Source: Ignelater luminosus
Taxonomy: Eukaryota > Arthropoda > Insecta > Coleoptera > Elateridae
Assembly: GCA_011009095.1 (NCBI GenBank)
Contig: VTPC01090408.1
Span: 285,112 to 349,111, forward strand
DNA length: 64,000 nt
Direction of reading: 5' to 3'
Under the pieces are notes generated by a model. It ran no database searches. It worked only from the letters and a program-made list of their open reading frames with translations, and was not told the DNA's origin. Each line of letters starts with the position of its first letter. The stretch's first letter is position 1. Made by a program: the position numbers and the translations under genes. Shown piece by piece: positions 22,456-34,184 of this stretch.

Positions 22456-25400
22456 TGCTATAGATAGATAGATGCAAAATAGTTACGCCTATTTTGGAGA
22501 CAAATGCTTGAGTGGTGACGTGTAAGGAAAAACCTAATTTGTTGAATTTTCTTTTCATGCCAAGTTTATGTCTTGAAGTCTCAAGCTTTGATATAATAGA
22601 AACCCTTCTGGGATAGAACTTTTCTGTAAACGTCAAATGGGATCTGATTTGTTTCCAGTACATGATAGACCAACGCAACAATAAACTTAGTCTGATCAGA
22701 TTTATTAGTGGAGGATTTTTAATAGTACAAGTTATTTGATCATTTACCTGGTCTGTAGATTATATTAACAAAGACTGCCGAGATATTAGTTTTTAAATAG
22801 AATATTGGATACGCCACTGTTTGAAAACAACAGGTTTTGCTACATCGACGTTATCTTCATAAAAACCACCGTAATGCCGCAATATGAATGTACGAGGCAG
22901 TTTATCAAATTTGATTTAAAGTAGATTCACAGGTGCGCGCTGATTATTCGGGTTTTAGAGTTGTATTATGTGTGTTATTTTTATTTTTGAACTCTTTTAG
23001 TAGAGATTTTACAAGCGGATGGTATCGACTCGTTTTATTTTGAACTGTATTTCTATTATTGTGCTTATTATGAACGTTTGTTTTGTTTTTATATGTGCGC
23101 AAAAGGTAAATTCGTTGTGACATTAATTTCATAAGCAACACATTCTGAAAGTGAATCTATATATTTGGTAAAAATCCAACACTTGCTGTAATTGGTCAGT
23201 ACACACCAGCTACTGAAAAAAAGAATTCTGTGATCTGGTAAGTCATTTTTAAATTTTGATATGAAGAATACACAGTTTTTGTTAAAAATGATGAAATTTC
23301 GTTGAAAGATTGAACTTTATTGCGAAACGTCTAATCTACAACTGACAATACATTTTGTATTTTATTATAAAAGTAAAAGTTAAAGATAATGTTCTAATTA
23401 ATTGTAGGTCACTATTCTTTAGGAAGTATAAATTCTTTAAATCCCTATTAATACGATGCAATATATATTTTTTAAATCCCCTTTACCCTGTAAAAGGCTT
23501 CTGAATTGAATCTTCTGCAAAAAATAATCTAAAGACCATTTCCGGACATGTCATTGGATGTTACAAATCACATATGACGGAAATATATCTTTCTACCTTT
23601 AACTGAATTGGCCACTAAATGATGGATGGAATAAATCTACCAAATACTGGGTAAACAGAAAATTATTTTGCTACAGGGACTTTGCTAAATCTTGCGCTAT
23701 ATATATCCGAACGATAGTCGAAGAAATTATTTCAATAATGGATTCGGCAATCCATGATTTATTCAAAACTGGCTTTTTATATGGTCAGTTGTAATTATAA
23801 CACATGCTGCTATTTTACACACATTTGATGAAATGCACTGTATAATTTTTAAAGAAATGTTGCTATTGCAGTTGTTTGTTTCATAATCAACACCTGTTGA
23901 TAAGTAAATAAAAATGCGACAAGTTTTTGTTTAGTACAAATAGACATAAACATAAATCATAGTACAAAAACTCAAACAAAAATATATTTATTGTGATTAA
24001 TGGCAAGTGACAGCAGTGGTATTTGAATACGCAGGGTCGGACTAAATAGAATATAGAATTCGAATCACACTATTTTTAAGAATTGCTTTATTGTTGAAAG
24101 AAAACTTTTATTCATCCATTCAACATGTTTGTTGCGATATCTTTTGTGGCGTCAGAACAGGGAGGGGCACCAGGGTAACTACCCTTCCCATAAGTTTGTT
24201 AAGGAAACGAACGTATCTTGTTGCTCCTCTCTTGTTTATTATTATCTTTTTTATTTATTTCTGTGACGACTAACTGTAAATTACTTAATTTTGATGTTTT
24301 ACAAATTTAATAGATTTTAAAGTCGCATTTGAAACATAAACATATTTATTGTCATGTCTTTCTAATCTTTTCTATTCCATAATGGAGAACGACAGTATTT
24401 TAGACATTAGATGCTTATTATTGGTTTCATTTCAAATGTATATCAGATATTCATTTGAAAATGATACTAAACTTGCCGAGATTGTAGATACATGCAAAAA
24501 GTTATAAAAAAGATATGCAACAATTCCAGAAATGTATTTTAGAGCCAAAGATAATAAAGGTTTTTGAGAACACTTTTCCGAGAAATATGCCCTTTTGAAA
24601 TTTCATACTATTTTTTCAGAAACTTAGGTAACTAATAATTGTGATATTATGGTAGAACCTTTTGGGGTTTGTATCGGACTTGTTAGGCTTCACGGCTGAT
24701 CAACCTTTTTGAATTTGTTACTCTTTGGGTTACTTAGACTTTCCTAATCAGTAAAGCTTTTAGGCTCTGTTGGGCTTTTTGGATTGATTAAGTTTGGGTT
24801 CTTCTTCTCTCTAGATTTTATCAGAAGTAATGTCCTTTGAAGGTTATTAAATAGAAAGCTGTTGGCTATCTTAGAAGGTTTTCCTCGGTGCAAAAACTGT
24901 TTAAATACCAGATGATAACCGAATTCTAAACTGTACAATTTAATGTGTTTGGTTAAAATTTTGTTTTGATTATTAGCGTAATTCGTGATACAGTCTGCTG
25001 TTATAGAAATATATAGGGGATGAAAAATAAAACATAGAAAGGGTCATTTGAGACGTTTTATGAAATTGTAAAAAAAACCAGTTTTTTGAACACTTGTAAC
25101 AGGCATTCTTCGCTTGTTGCCTAGTTGGCATTCTCTGATTATCCGTGCTGTTATGGTTTTTATAATTTTCTTGTTGTAAGGTGGCATCTTCTGGGATTAC
25201 TACATGGTTTAGTGATTTTATAATTACATCCGTTCATATTTATCTCTGCTAGATTCTAGTCTTGAGATTGTTATTACTGTTTTCTAAGGTTTGCTCAACG
25301 TAGATATCTTTGAGTACTTGAGCATTTGGCACTTGTTTACGTCCGTCTAATGAGTTTGGACCGTTTCTGTAGCATCTAGGCTATTGGTGAACTTTTACTT

Positions 25401-26040
25401 AATTCAATCTCTGCTTGTTCTTTGAATATAGTTTTGATTGGCTCTTCACTTATTTTTACGGTTGAGGAACATTCTTCGTACTATCGACTCGAGGAGTTTC
25501 TGTTTAAACCTGCATGGAAGCCCCAAGTTGCTTTCCTTTGGAATTTCAGTCACCCTGGGTGATTTATAAAGTTATGTGTATCTAGTGGTGCCTTGTGATT
25601 TGTGCAGGTGCTCTATTCATTCTAACGTTAGTTTTTGATATTGTTGAAGTAATCTTCGTCTTTTTGAGCTTCTTCATCAGCAAGAAGGTAAGTCTTAATT
25701 ATTTTTTTACTTTTCGGTTGTGAATGTCTTATTTCATCTTGATGTAGCTTTCTGGTTACGCCGGCAACAGTGGGACCCTTCATTTCTTCAAGTTGGGATA
25801 CCAACTCATGGTGTTCGCTTCGTGTTCAATGCTTCCGATTATAGCATCTGTATCTTTTAATTACTTATTTATTTCTTAATAATTTTCACACATTTGAAAT
25901 GTTTAATTGTTTGATATTTTTTTTAAATTTTTCCTCTTAAATAGTTTCGTTTCTAAATTGTATTTGTCCAAGTTTTTCTTTAAATTTTGATGTGCATATC
26001 ATTGAGTTATCCTAACAATAATTTTTTGTTGAGAGCTGAA
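22456..26040. other. Intergenic with unassigned patches
   Basis: 22456-22900 may hold more decayed piggyBac sequence but nothing diagnostic. 22960-24640 is plain AT-rich DNA. At 24744-24938 (minus) a 64-codon frame, YSLEFGYHLVFKQFLHRGKP..., and at 25100-25830 a patch of richer composition both look like old coding sequence, but I cannot place them. Confidence 0.3.
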
Positions 26041-26559
26041 TCACAACACAAACAAGAAAACATTTTGATTCAAACGACTCTGTAAAAGACAAAGACTACC
26101 TTCGTAACAGTGAAGAAAGTTCGTTTGATGACAATATCAGTTTTACAAACAGTAGATCTGTAAATGTTGTAAATGAACCAAATGAAGCAAAGTTAGAAGA
26201 AAAAGAGAATATGATAGGAAAGAATGTGGAATTATTGCTGCAAAATCTGTAAAAGCTTCATGTGCCGTAAACTATTGAAAGCTTGGTGACAATGCCATTA
26301 TATAGATAATTTATTACCAATGACATTTACTAGGGCCAAAAATATTACTAACTTTTTAGCAAAAATTAGTAGAACAAAAAGTATATAAAAAATTTTTTAT
26401 AAACATGTTGGATATTGGCGATAGACTTATCAGAACAACTTAGGCTACAGCTAAAAATAAGAATTCAATAATACAAAAAGATCAAAAGGGATATTATAAG
26501 AGGATTGGGTCTGTCAATGTAAATATTAAAATGAAATAAAAAATCATATAAACTTTTTT
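26041..26559. other. Possible 5' part of transposase-like copy B
   Basis: The plus strand has a piece with SSFDDNISFTNSRSVNVVNE then PNEAKLEEKENM, an acidic and Asn-rich segment that could be the N-terminal part of the element starting to match at 26560. No family motif supports it. Confidence 0.3.
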
Positions 26560-27175
26560 GATAGAATAGAATCGCATTACTTAAGAGCATAGACAAAAAG
26601 AGAATTTCTAGATAGGTCTTTGAGTATATCTGAAATGTATAGATTCGATAAAGGAGGGCAAGAACAGAGAAATTTGCCAATAGCAACAAAATCTATGTAC
26701 GAAAGAATATTTAATACAGAATAAAACAAAAACGCATGCCTTGGGAAATTCGATCTAGAGGAAAAAAAGCCAATGTTGAAAGAGCAGATTACAAAGTTGC
26801 TGTATTGACTTATAATCGGTATTGTCAACGCCCAGTGGTGAAATTAGAAGTGCCGACTAAACTGTTTTAATTTTACAATTTTTGAAATACCTAGCAAATG
26901 TGGCTTTTATCGTGATGCCAACGATATTACGTCATGTCTTCTCCATTGTTTACAGAACAACTGCATTGATAAGAGGATAATCTTGTATTCAGATAATTGT
27001 GTTGGTCAACAGATGACTAAATTTGTTTCTTTACGCTATTAACAATTTTAACATTGAGAGCATTTCCCACAATTTGTTAGCACCCGGACACATACAGAAT
27101 GAAGGGTCTCAATTTATTTGTGCATTGAACAGCAGAAGAAGAAGAAGAAGACACTTAGATCTGAATCAATAAATT
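26560..27175 (+). mobile_element. Unassigned transposase-like family, copy B
   Basis: Plus-strand frames contain SLSISEMYRFDKGGQEQRNL followed by MYERIFNTE (about 26610-26720), matching an MYxxYKxxCxxxxxxPVxxxxYRxIFNxxFN segment of uncharacterised insect repeat proteins. Then come RADYKVAVLTYNRYCQRPVV (about 26785-26845), the first beta strand before the catalytic fold, and NDITSCLLHCLQNNCIDKRI followed by ILYSDNCVGQQMTKFVS (26980-27030), the Y-[ST]-D-x-C-x-G-x-x motif with its Asp at 26992-26994. The order is the same as in copy A at 9180-10330. Stops and shifts make it a fossil. It preserves the central MYxxY region better than copy A and lacks the N-terminal cysteine-rich part. Confidence 0.65.
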
Positions 27176-27734
27176 GCTCTCTTGTAAGCTATGATTGTTT
27201 GCATATTGAAATGACAGTGCGATATGTATTAACTGGTTGTGTTAAACTTTTTTATCTATAAACTCTTTATCGCACGCTCAAGGCCGTCCTCTGACTTTAG
27301 CCGGGCTAAGACCAACAGAGTCTTAGTTAAAGTGAGTATTCATTGTAACGCAAGGTTACGTTATACACTTTAATCGTTTAATTGTCCAATACTGCAAGTA
27401 CTAAGTGCTAAGGAGCCTCTAAACTAAGTAACCACTTTTAAGTATTTAGTTAGAGGGTTCCCAAAAAGATCTTGTGCTTGCCACTGCGTGCTCATCTTCA
27501 GTCTGTGGGCTATACCATCCAAGATTTTAGTTGAACAATTTAAACCAGACCTTAAAAATGAAAACAATAAAAAATTTTATTAATAGTACAATTACGAAAA
27601 AATTGATTGCACATCAGGGCTGGCGGAAGGCATATGGTGAATATGGAACACTCCATATTTGAGATTTTTTTGAGTATGGAGTTCCATAGCTAAAGGTCTC
27701 GTATTTTAATTTTCACTTTTTGTCGTTTAACATA
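27176..27734. other. Intergenic, nothing recognised
   Basis: AT-rich with one richer patch near 27280-27540. No coding or repeat family is supported. Confidence 0.35.
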
Positions 27735-28420
27735 TACAGGGTGTTTACTAAACATGCCGCAAAAATCCAGGGGGTTGTTCCTTGCGTTATTTTAAGATTT
27801 CTTTGTCCTTGAACAATCTTTTTGGAAAGACGCTTTGTTTCAAAGATACAGAGCGATAAGAGTAAAGTAAAACTACGGTGTACTGTGACTTCTCATTTTC
27901 TCTGTTTGAAAGTTGCCAAAATTGATTGCGTCGCGTATTTTCGTTTAATACTTTTGTTAATGAAGCTTTTTAATATGGATGGCTGTACGAACACAGAGAT
28001 AACAGATATGCATATCATCTATGGACTTGCCAATGGGAATTTGTTAGAGGCTAAGCGGTTGTACAGGAAGCGATTTATGTACGATGGTGCACCAACACAT
28101 TTTAGTCTGGTTGCTCGTGAGTTTTTAAACGTAACATATGAAGATAGCTGGATTGATCGAGGTGGATCTCACTAATGGCCTACTCAATCCACAGACTTAA
28201 ATCTCTCGAATTTTTATTTATGGGAGCATTAGAAAACATTAGTACACATTACTCTAGAGAAATCGGAGAATAAAGGGGTGTAATGCAATCAGAAGCAACC
28301 CTGGTATTTTGGAAAAGTTCGGCAGTCAGTAAGGAGCTGGTTGTAGTCAAACAGAAACCAAGAAAAAATACCAAATAGGTTTTATGTTAAGATTCTTATT
28401 ACAGATAAGAAAAACATCAA
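27735..28420 (+). mobile_element. Internally deleted Tc1/mariner-superfamily element (DUF4817-type helix-turn-helix)
   Basis: Begins with TACAGGGTGTTTACTAAAC, a terminal-repeat type common in insect Tc1/mariner relatives. The 117-codon frame from 27822 holds MDGCTNTEITDMHIIYGLAN then GNLLEAKRLYRKRF, the helix-turn-helix of a family whose usual form is MDGRTNxExxDMHLxYGxANGNAxxAxRLYxERFP. It runs straight into MYDGAPTHFSLVAREFLN, the segment with the second catalytic Asp (family form MHDGAPPHFSxxVRxxLN), then WIDRGG. After a stop, STDLNLSNFYLWEH resembles the third-Asp region (RSPDLNPLDFFLWGYLK). So about 150 codons between the DNA-binding domain and the second Asp are deleted while the frame is kept. 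The 3' terminal repeat was not found. Confidence 0.82.
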
Positions 28421-30904
28421 AAACCAAGCGACTCAATAACATAAGGTTAAACCTAGTGAGTAACATGGTATCCTATTTTTAGGTTTCTTATTAATTTAAA
28501 ATCAAGATTTCCTCTTTTTCATTCAAAACTATCAATTCGAATTTGATGAATTAAGCGTAATCAAGTAAAGGAAAGTAAAAATAAGGAAAATAGGTGTTTA
28601 TAGTTTTGCCAGACAAAATATTCCTTTAAATAATCGAGATATCTGCTTATAACACTTCATCTGTTACTCCCTATATATTAAAAACACAGTAATGTGTATA
28701 TGTATATCTTTGCTTATGTAAGCAAGTATTTTGACAATTTTTTAAAAACTTCACTTTGATATAATTTATTTATATTCGGACACGAAAATATCAGCAGCAC
28801 AAATATTTTCTAATCATCCTTGCACCACCTAGATGAGTTATTACGTGATAAAGACAATTACAATAAACAGAATTTACAAAAAAATATCTTTAGAGAGAAA
28901 AATTATTTTTACTATTATTTAGATAAATAATAAAAATTATGTTTAAATATATATTTATTTTTCTTACGATACTACCCTCTTTCATTCTACTTTAGAGGTT
29001 TCTGGTTATTATATCGTATATTTCTTGATAAAAGCTGTGTATGTCAATATGTACAAAAGCATTAAAAAGTGCAGCGTGTGAATAGACGTGAATATGTAGG
29101 CGTCGAAGCGCGATCTTTATACATTCACGAGATATTGTATCGGAAAAGCTTGAATTCAGGAAACGGAAACGAAGTATACAAGAAACTTCTATTTTCATGC
29201 AGAATGACCATAACGCAAAAAAGGAACAGTTATCGTCCGTATTTTGAAGTTGTTGTTTTTTTGTCTGTAACTACTTTTTTTAAATAGGTATTAAAAACAA
29301 TATTCACAATTTTCCTCAATTAACAACTAAACAATTATTTTTACTTTTTAGTAAACTTCTTAGTTTCTAAACGTCCCTAATCTACAGTAAGACCAAATGT
29401 TATTCGAGATAAAATTAAAATTGTCCTCGAAACAATTTATGCAGCAGCCGTTATTGCATTCTCCTAGGTTGCCCACAAGAAATAAGCAACTACAATCGGA
29501 AAATTTTATTAAATATAATTAAAAATAAATTGTACATAATATATTAAGTATATATCTGTTCTCTTGAGGCCAGCAACACAGCTTGAAAGCTCCAACATTG
29601 CTCGAATTGAATTTTAATTGTTTATGTCTGATCAAAACGAATCTAGGCCACGAAAAACCGATAAAAAGCTCATTTTCTAGCAATGCTAGCGAGTAATTGG
29701 ATTTACATATAATTATGTTCACTATCTATAGAAGAATAGAAAAGATTGAAAGGTAAATGATGAAATCGATGGGGAGAAAGTTGAGATATTTACTTGCATG
29801 AATCAAAAATAGGGTAAGCACATGAAATGACATATTAATCCAACTAAAATAAACTAGAAACGACTTTCTAAAAAGGTCCATGTTTTGCAATTTTTTAATA
29901 CGCTGGTAACTGTTTCTACTAAAATAAAATTATAACACAATTATGACCCCAGATAAAATAAATACATTAATTCGTGATTAATTCGAAACACCCCTGCTGG
30001 TTTGTTGCTTACTACATGCTAACGCACGCTGTTTTATTATTTTTATTTATTTCACCACAAAGTGGAACTTTAAAAATGTAACTGTACGCCATTACAATGT
30101 TGCAAGTCGTATATGTATAGGTTGTACTAAAAAAATAAAACAAAACATACAATTTTATTAGATTGATTCTAAACATAAACGTGTTAAATGATTAATTTAG
30201 GAATTTACTTCAACTGTCAAACTACAACCACTTAAGTTTAATTTGCATTTTAAATTTTACGCAGTACTAAAAGATTTTTGTTTTGGCCGTTTCCAGATAT
30301 GCAGAACGCGAGAAAAAAACAAATAGCCTTTTCCTTTTTTCCTTGTTATCGCTATTTGTGTTTCTCAACTTTGGAGCAATATTTCACGCTTGAGTGTGAA
30401 ATTAAATGCTTTACTTATGCTGATGTTTTAAAAAAGGACGACAAAATTCAAATGCTATAAACATGCTAATTTTTTTCGGAGATTAAAAAACGACTTTGTT
30501 CGTTTTTTCCTCTAAATTAACATACACATGTCTATTTCCTTGCAGTTTTGTATTCATACGGTTTTTTGTTTGTGATTTTTATTTTCATCGTGTACAATAT
30601 AAAAACTTCCTTATGAAATGCGAAAGCTAATATTTAGGATGGATGTTTGAAATTCGGTTTCGTGTTGTATGATAATTTTCAGATTAAATAAAGCCAAAGG
30701 ATAAATAAACTTTTGAGAGGATTCTGTTATTTTAAAGCAAAAAGACTTTACGTTTTCTTTTATGCATAAACTACGTTCATTTAATTTTGTTTCTATTTAT
30801 TATTTACTTTTCTGGGTAAATATAGAAGAATTACTTTTTAGACCATCCTGTAACGCTTTTTTTATCATCGTATGGGTTTGGGTCAAATAGAAAGTCCACG
30901 ATCT
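28421..30904. other. Intergenic, AT-rich
   Basis: Nothing beyond random short frames and homopolymer runs. 29060-29200 has slightly more CpG but no recognised coding. Confidence 0.4.
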
Positions 30905-31300
30905 AACAAGTCTAAATCCTAAATCACCTTGATGAAGATTCGAGTAAGTTCAAATCCGAACTGGAAGCCCAAATCTAACTAAGTAAGTCTAAATAATAAA
31001 GCATGCATATATTGCTGATAGGACTTCCACCGGGTTGAAGTTTGGAATGAGTTCAAATTCGAACTGGCTTCTGCAATTTGGGAAAGCATTTTACGTTCTA
31101 GGTCTAAATAATCATGCACAAACTTCTTTCCTAATTCCCATCTTCATGAAACTGTGAGCGAGCTCATATTTGAACTGGCTTCAGCAATCTGTAAAGACTG
31201 TTTTACAATATCTTAATCACGACTAAGTCTAGATAATAGGGCACGCATAAATTACCACGTCGTAAAAAAAAAGCTTCGAGCGAGTTCAAATTTGAAATGC
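30905..31300 (+). repeat. Degenerate tandem array, about four units of 104-122 bp
   Basis: Two sub-motifs alternate. GAGTTCAAATTCGAACTGG or variants start near 30945, 31049, 31160 and 31282, and AAGTCTAAATAATA or variants start near 30908, 30985, 31100 and 31225. The units therefore have a period of roughly 104-122 bp and have diverged considerably. The first sub-motif contains AGTTC...GAACT as an inverted pair. This is an old minisatellite or a fragment of a satellite; no open frame runs through it. Confidence 0.75.
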
Positions 31301-32599
31301 CTGGTTTATCAAATAAATCACTCACCTCGTTATTTGTTCTCACCCAGTTACCCAACGCTGATTTACCACCGCATATATTTTCTTTTCCACACACCTAAGC
31401 TACCCTGTTCCGATTTTTGCAGCGCACAGTGAACCGGGTAGTAGGTGCTAGCTTGACAAAATTACTTTCTAGTAATTTTGCTTGTAGTCCTCACAATAAA
31501 CCTAATAACTTGCTTTATTCATTAAAAAGAAGTTGAAAAGTCCTACCGAATGAAATCTTTTCAAAATGAATATTTGCAAATAAAAGAAAATTCTTTACAG
31601 AATTATATTTAACGACAAGTAACAATATGCAATCCTAATAATTAAGAATGAACAACAATATTACATTAACCAACTACTATTTCCTTCAGAATCAGAGACT
31701 ATTTCAGTTGAATCGGAAGCGTAATAATCCTCTTGGTTTAATTTATTCTCAATTGCAATACTTTAGATATTTTCCACGTGTGACGTTCTCGAGAATTTCG
31801 ACGCTTTATGTCTGGTTTCTTGAACCTTTTCAGATAGCTGCCCAATAGGCAAAAACCAGCTTGTAATAACGCTACTTGCGTGGTAAAGGATTTTGTGCAG
31901 TCACGGACATAGAATACCAAGAGCATGGACTTAAATTTAAATTTCTGGTCTCTAAAAAAATTAATTCCGTGGCTAGACGACAAAGCTTGCAATAAAAACT
32001 TTAAAGTTTTATAAAAGCCAAATCACTCGCTGTCATTTTGGACGACTTTGTAGGATTTTTTAATTTTTTCATTGTCATAGTCAGACCATGAAAACTTTTG
32101 CTTGTACTTGTCATCACAACCCCATTTGCAATATAACATCAATTTTTTTTTATTTTTGAAAATATCACTTTGTGACATCTGTTCAGCCAATGATCAAGGG
32201 TAACTTGAAGAGAGAACTCTGTACTTATTTCACTGATTGTGATGCCACGTTTCCAGCGTCAGACACTATTGTACTTTTTTTTGCTCTCATCATGAAGACA
32301 GACTTCTAATGAAGAATGCTTAGCAACTAAGTCTTCCACTCGATTAAGTTCTTGTGAAAGATTCCTCAAAAGATTTTGTCGATTAGTCTCGGCCTTCTAA
32401 TTCTAATTGGAAGGCTGAAGCTGACCTACATTTGCTAATACTCCTTCTAAAAGCTTGAAAATCTCGCCTTGAAGTCACTCTTCAATGTTTTTTGTGAAGG
32501 AATCAATTTTGTACCTATTTTTTCCATCGATCTTGAAACCGAAATGATAAACGGCTGATATATTTTTAATTAGACGATTGACCTTGTCTGAATCAGATG
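31301..32599. other. Intergenic, nothing recognised
   Basis: No supported gene. 32040-32560 reads like old decayed coding sequence on the minus strand but matches no family that I can name. Confidence 0.35.
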
Positions 32600-33095
32600 A
32601 GAAGGCTATATTCTTCATGACAACTCTCAAAAGCTGTTCTAACTAGGATTGTGAAGACTGCAAAGGCAATTAAAAAAGTAAAACATCGATTCCTCAAAAA
32701 TTCAGAAATATTGGAACGGAAAATTGCAACAGAGGTCAACGTCTCCAAAACGACAGTGCACCGAATGAAAAATAAATTAAACAAAATAAGTAGAAAGTTG
32801 CAAAAAAAGCTCTAGACTTTTATACAAGTTAAGCATTCCAAGTGCTAGACTTCATTTCTTCATAATGAATGACGAGACACATTGATACGCTGGTCCAGCT
32901 CAAGTTCCTGGTGCTGAATTTTATAATGAACTGCTAGAAGCACCTCTTCCTCTAAAACAAAAAGAAAGAAAAGTTTTGGTATGGCTAGCAATCGCGGAAG
33001 ACTTTTTTCACACTGGCACTGTTAATGCTGCAGTTTATCTGCAAGAATGCGTTTCTACTATGCTTGTAAAGTGACGTCCGCTCTTACGAATACTG
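32600..33095 (+). mobile_element. Tc1/mariner-superfamily transposase remnant
   Basis: Plus-strand frames read RIVKTAKAIKKVKHRFLKNS then EILERKIATEVNVSKTTVHR, the paired helix-turn-helix of Tc1-like transposases (family form RIRRNPxRSxRKLAxELNISxxSVRRIL). Next are FIMNDETH (about 32860-32885), the first catalytic Asp in its DDET/DETY context, then AGPAQVPGAEFYNELLEAPL and KERKVLVWLAIAED...VYLQECVSTML (about 32960-33075), equivalent to KAKKxMIWQAIC...xLYIxECLxxRLLP. The match stops before the second Asp. A stop lies just after the first Asp motif. It ends abruptly where a minus-strand LINE fragment begins. Confidence 0.8.
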
Positions 33096-33865
33096 GAATT
33101 AACTTAGTTGCGAAGGTTCAAAACCCATCAAATTTATTCTAATGTCGCCCAATAGAGTGCTATTACCATTTAGAAATTGCGCGAGAATACCTCTACCACT
33201 CTTTATTTCGTCTACGAAAGCAAGACACAGATACCTTTTATGAAACTATAAGCCAGACCTATTGATTTCAGCATCTCTTTATGCTTTCTCTAGGGCAATT
33301 ATAAATAGCGCAGGCGAAACTGCCTTAGCTCTTGTTTAACTTCGAAGATCGGATTTTCACTCGATTCTCTGTTTTGGCCAATGTCACTTTCACTAGATTT
33401 CCCTGTTTGTTATCAATTCTTATTCCTTCCTTGACTGCATATAATTAAGATCTTATTGTTCCTATGTTTCTTTTCGTTACTGACAGTTCTCTGCTCACAT
33501 TTCCTTGAGTGCGAATATTTGGTCGAAAACTTTTCTTACTTTTTGGAAACCGCATTGGTATTCCCCTGTTTTTTCTTGTGCCTGTTGTACTAGGTTGTTC
33601 TTTATACAAGTTGTACATTACATTCAACAGTGCTATCGCACTGTAGTTAGTACATTTCAGCTTGGAACTTTTCCTGTGTGTAATGGGCACATGATAGTTT
33701 CCGTCTATACCTTTGGCTCCACTAGTTAGGAAAACACAATTTTCCACTTTCATTATATCACTGTCCTTCTGATTTGTGTCTGGCATTGCTACTATGTCAA
33801 ACTCAAATTTAGTCACTTTCCTAGACAGTTGCAACAATCTTCCATCTTCATAGGTATCTCTTACA
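33096..33865 (-). mobile_element. RTE-like LINE fragment (endonuclease end plus reverse transcriptase)
   Basis: The minus-strand frame from 33837 reads LQLSRKVTKFEFDIVAMPDT then NQKDSDIMKVENCVFLTSGA, matching the start of the APE-type endonuclease of RTE-like elements (family form LxxxLxxYxIDIxAxQExRWxGxG). It jumps to KLKCTNYSAIALLNVMYNLY, the RT segment CxNYRGISLLNVxYKIxS, then a YQCGF-like piece and FRPNIRTQGN. Lower, at about 33290-33200, are an ALEKxxxDAEINRSG-like piece and AFVDEI, where VDE (33207-33218) stands for YADD. Most of the endonuclease and the linker are missing, so the fragment is internally deleted. It abuts a plus-strand Tc1-like remnant. Confidence 0.78.
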
Positions 33866-34184
33866 TTTCATTTTCCTAGTAGAATTGTTCCTTAATTTTG
33901 CTTTTCTTTATTTTGTATTTGACTCCCCACTTCAATCCTTGCTTCTATTGCTTTTTCCCTTAAATCTGTCGTCTTTGATCCATTCTTAAACCTTCTTAGT
34001 TTTTTTTTGATCTCCATACCTATCCATTCATAATTAAAAAATTTGAAGTTGAAACGTTTTTTTAACAGCTGTTATTTATTATTTTCTACCAATTGTCAGT
34101 GTCTGTGTCTGTTGTGTATTAATTTAAAATTGAATGCAAAATACCTAATGTTTACTTAAGTTCCTCCATGAATTATTAAGAAAG
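33866..34184. other. Intergenic, nothing recognised
   Basis: Short AT-rich spacer before a possible terminal repeat. Confidence 0.4.

Noticed and set aside
24744-25830. Possible LTR-retroelement coding patch
   Set aside because: No protease, reverse transcriptase or integrase motif and no flanking long repeats were visible.
30905-31300. CRISPR-like array
   Set aside because: Units are long, diverged and without constant short repeats, and the DNA is eukaryotic.
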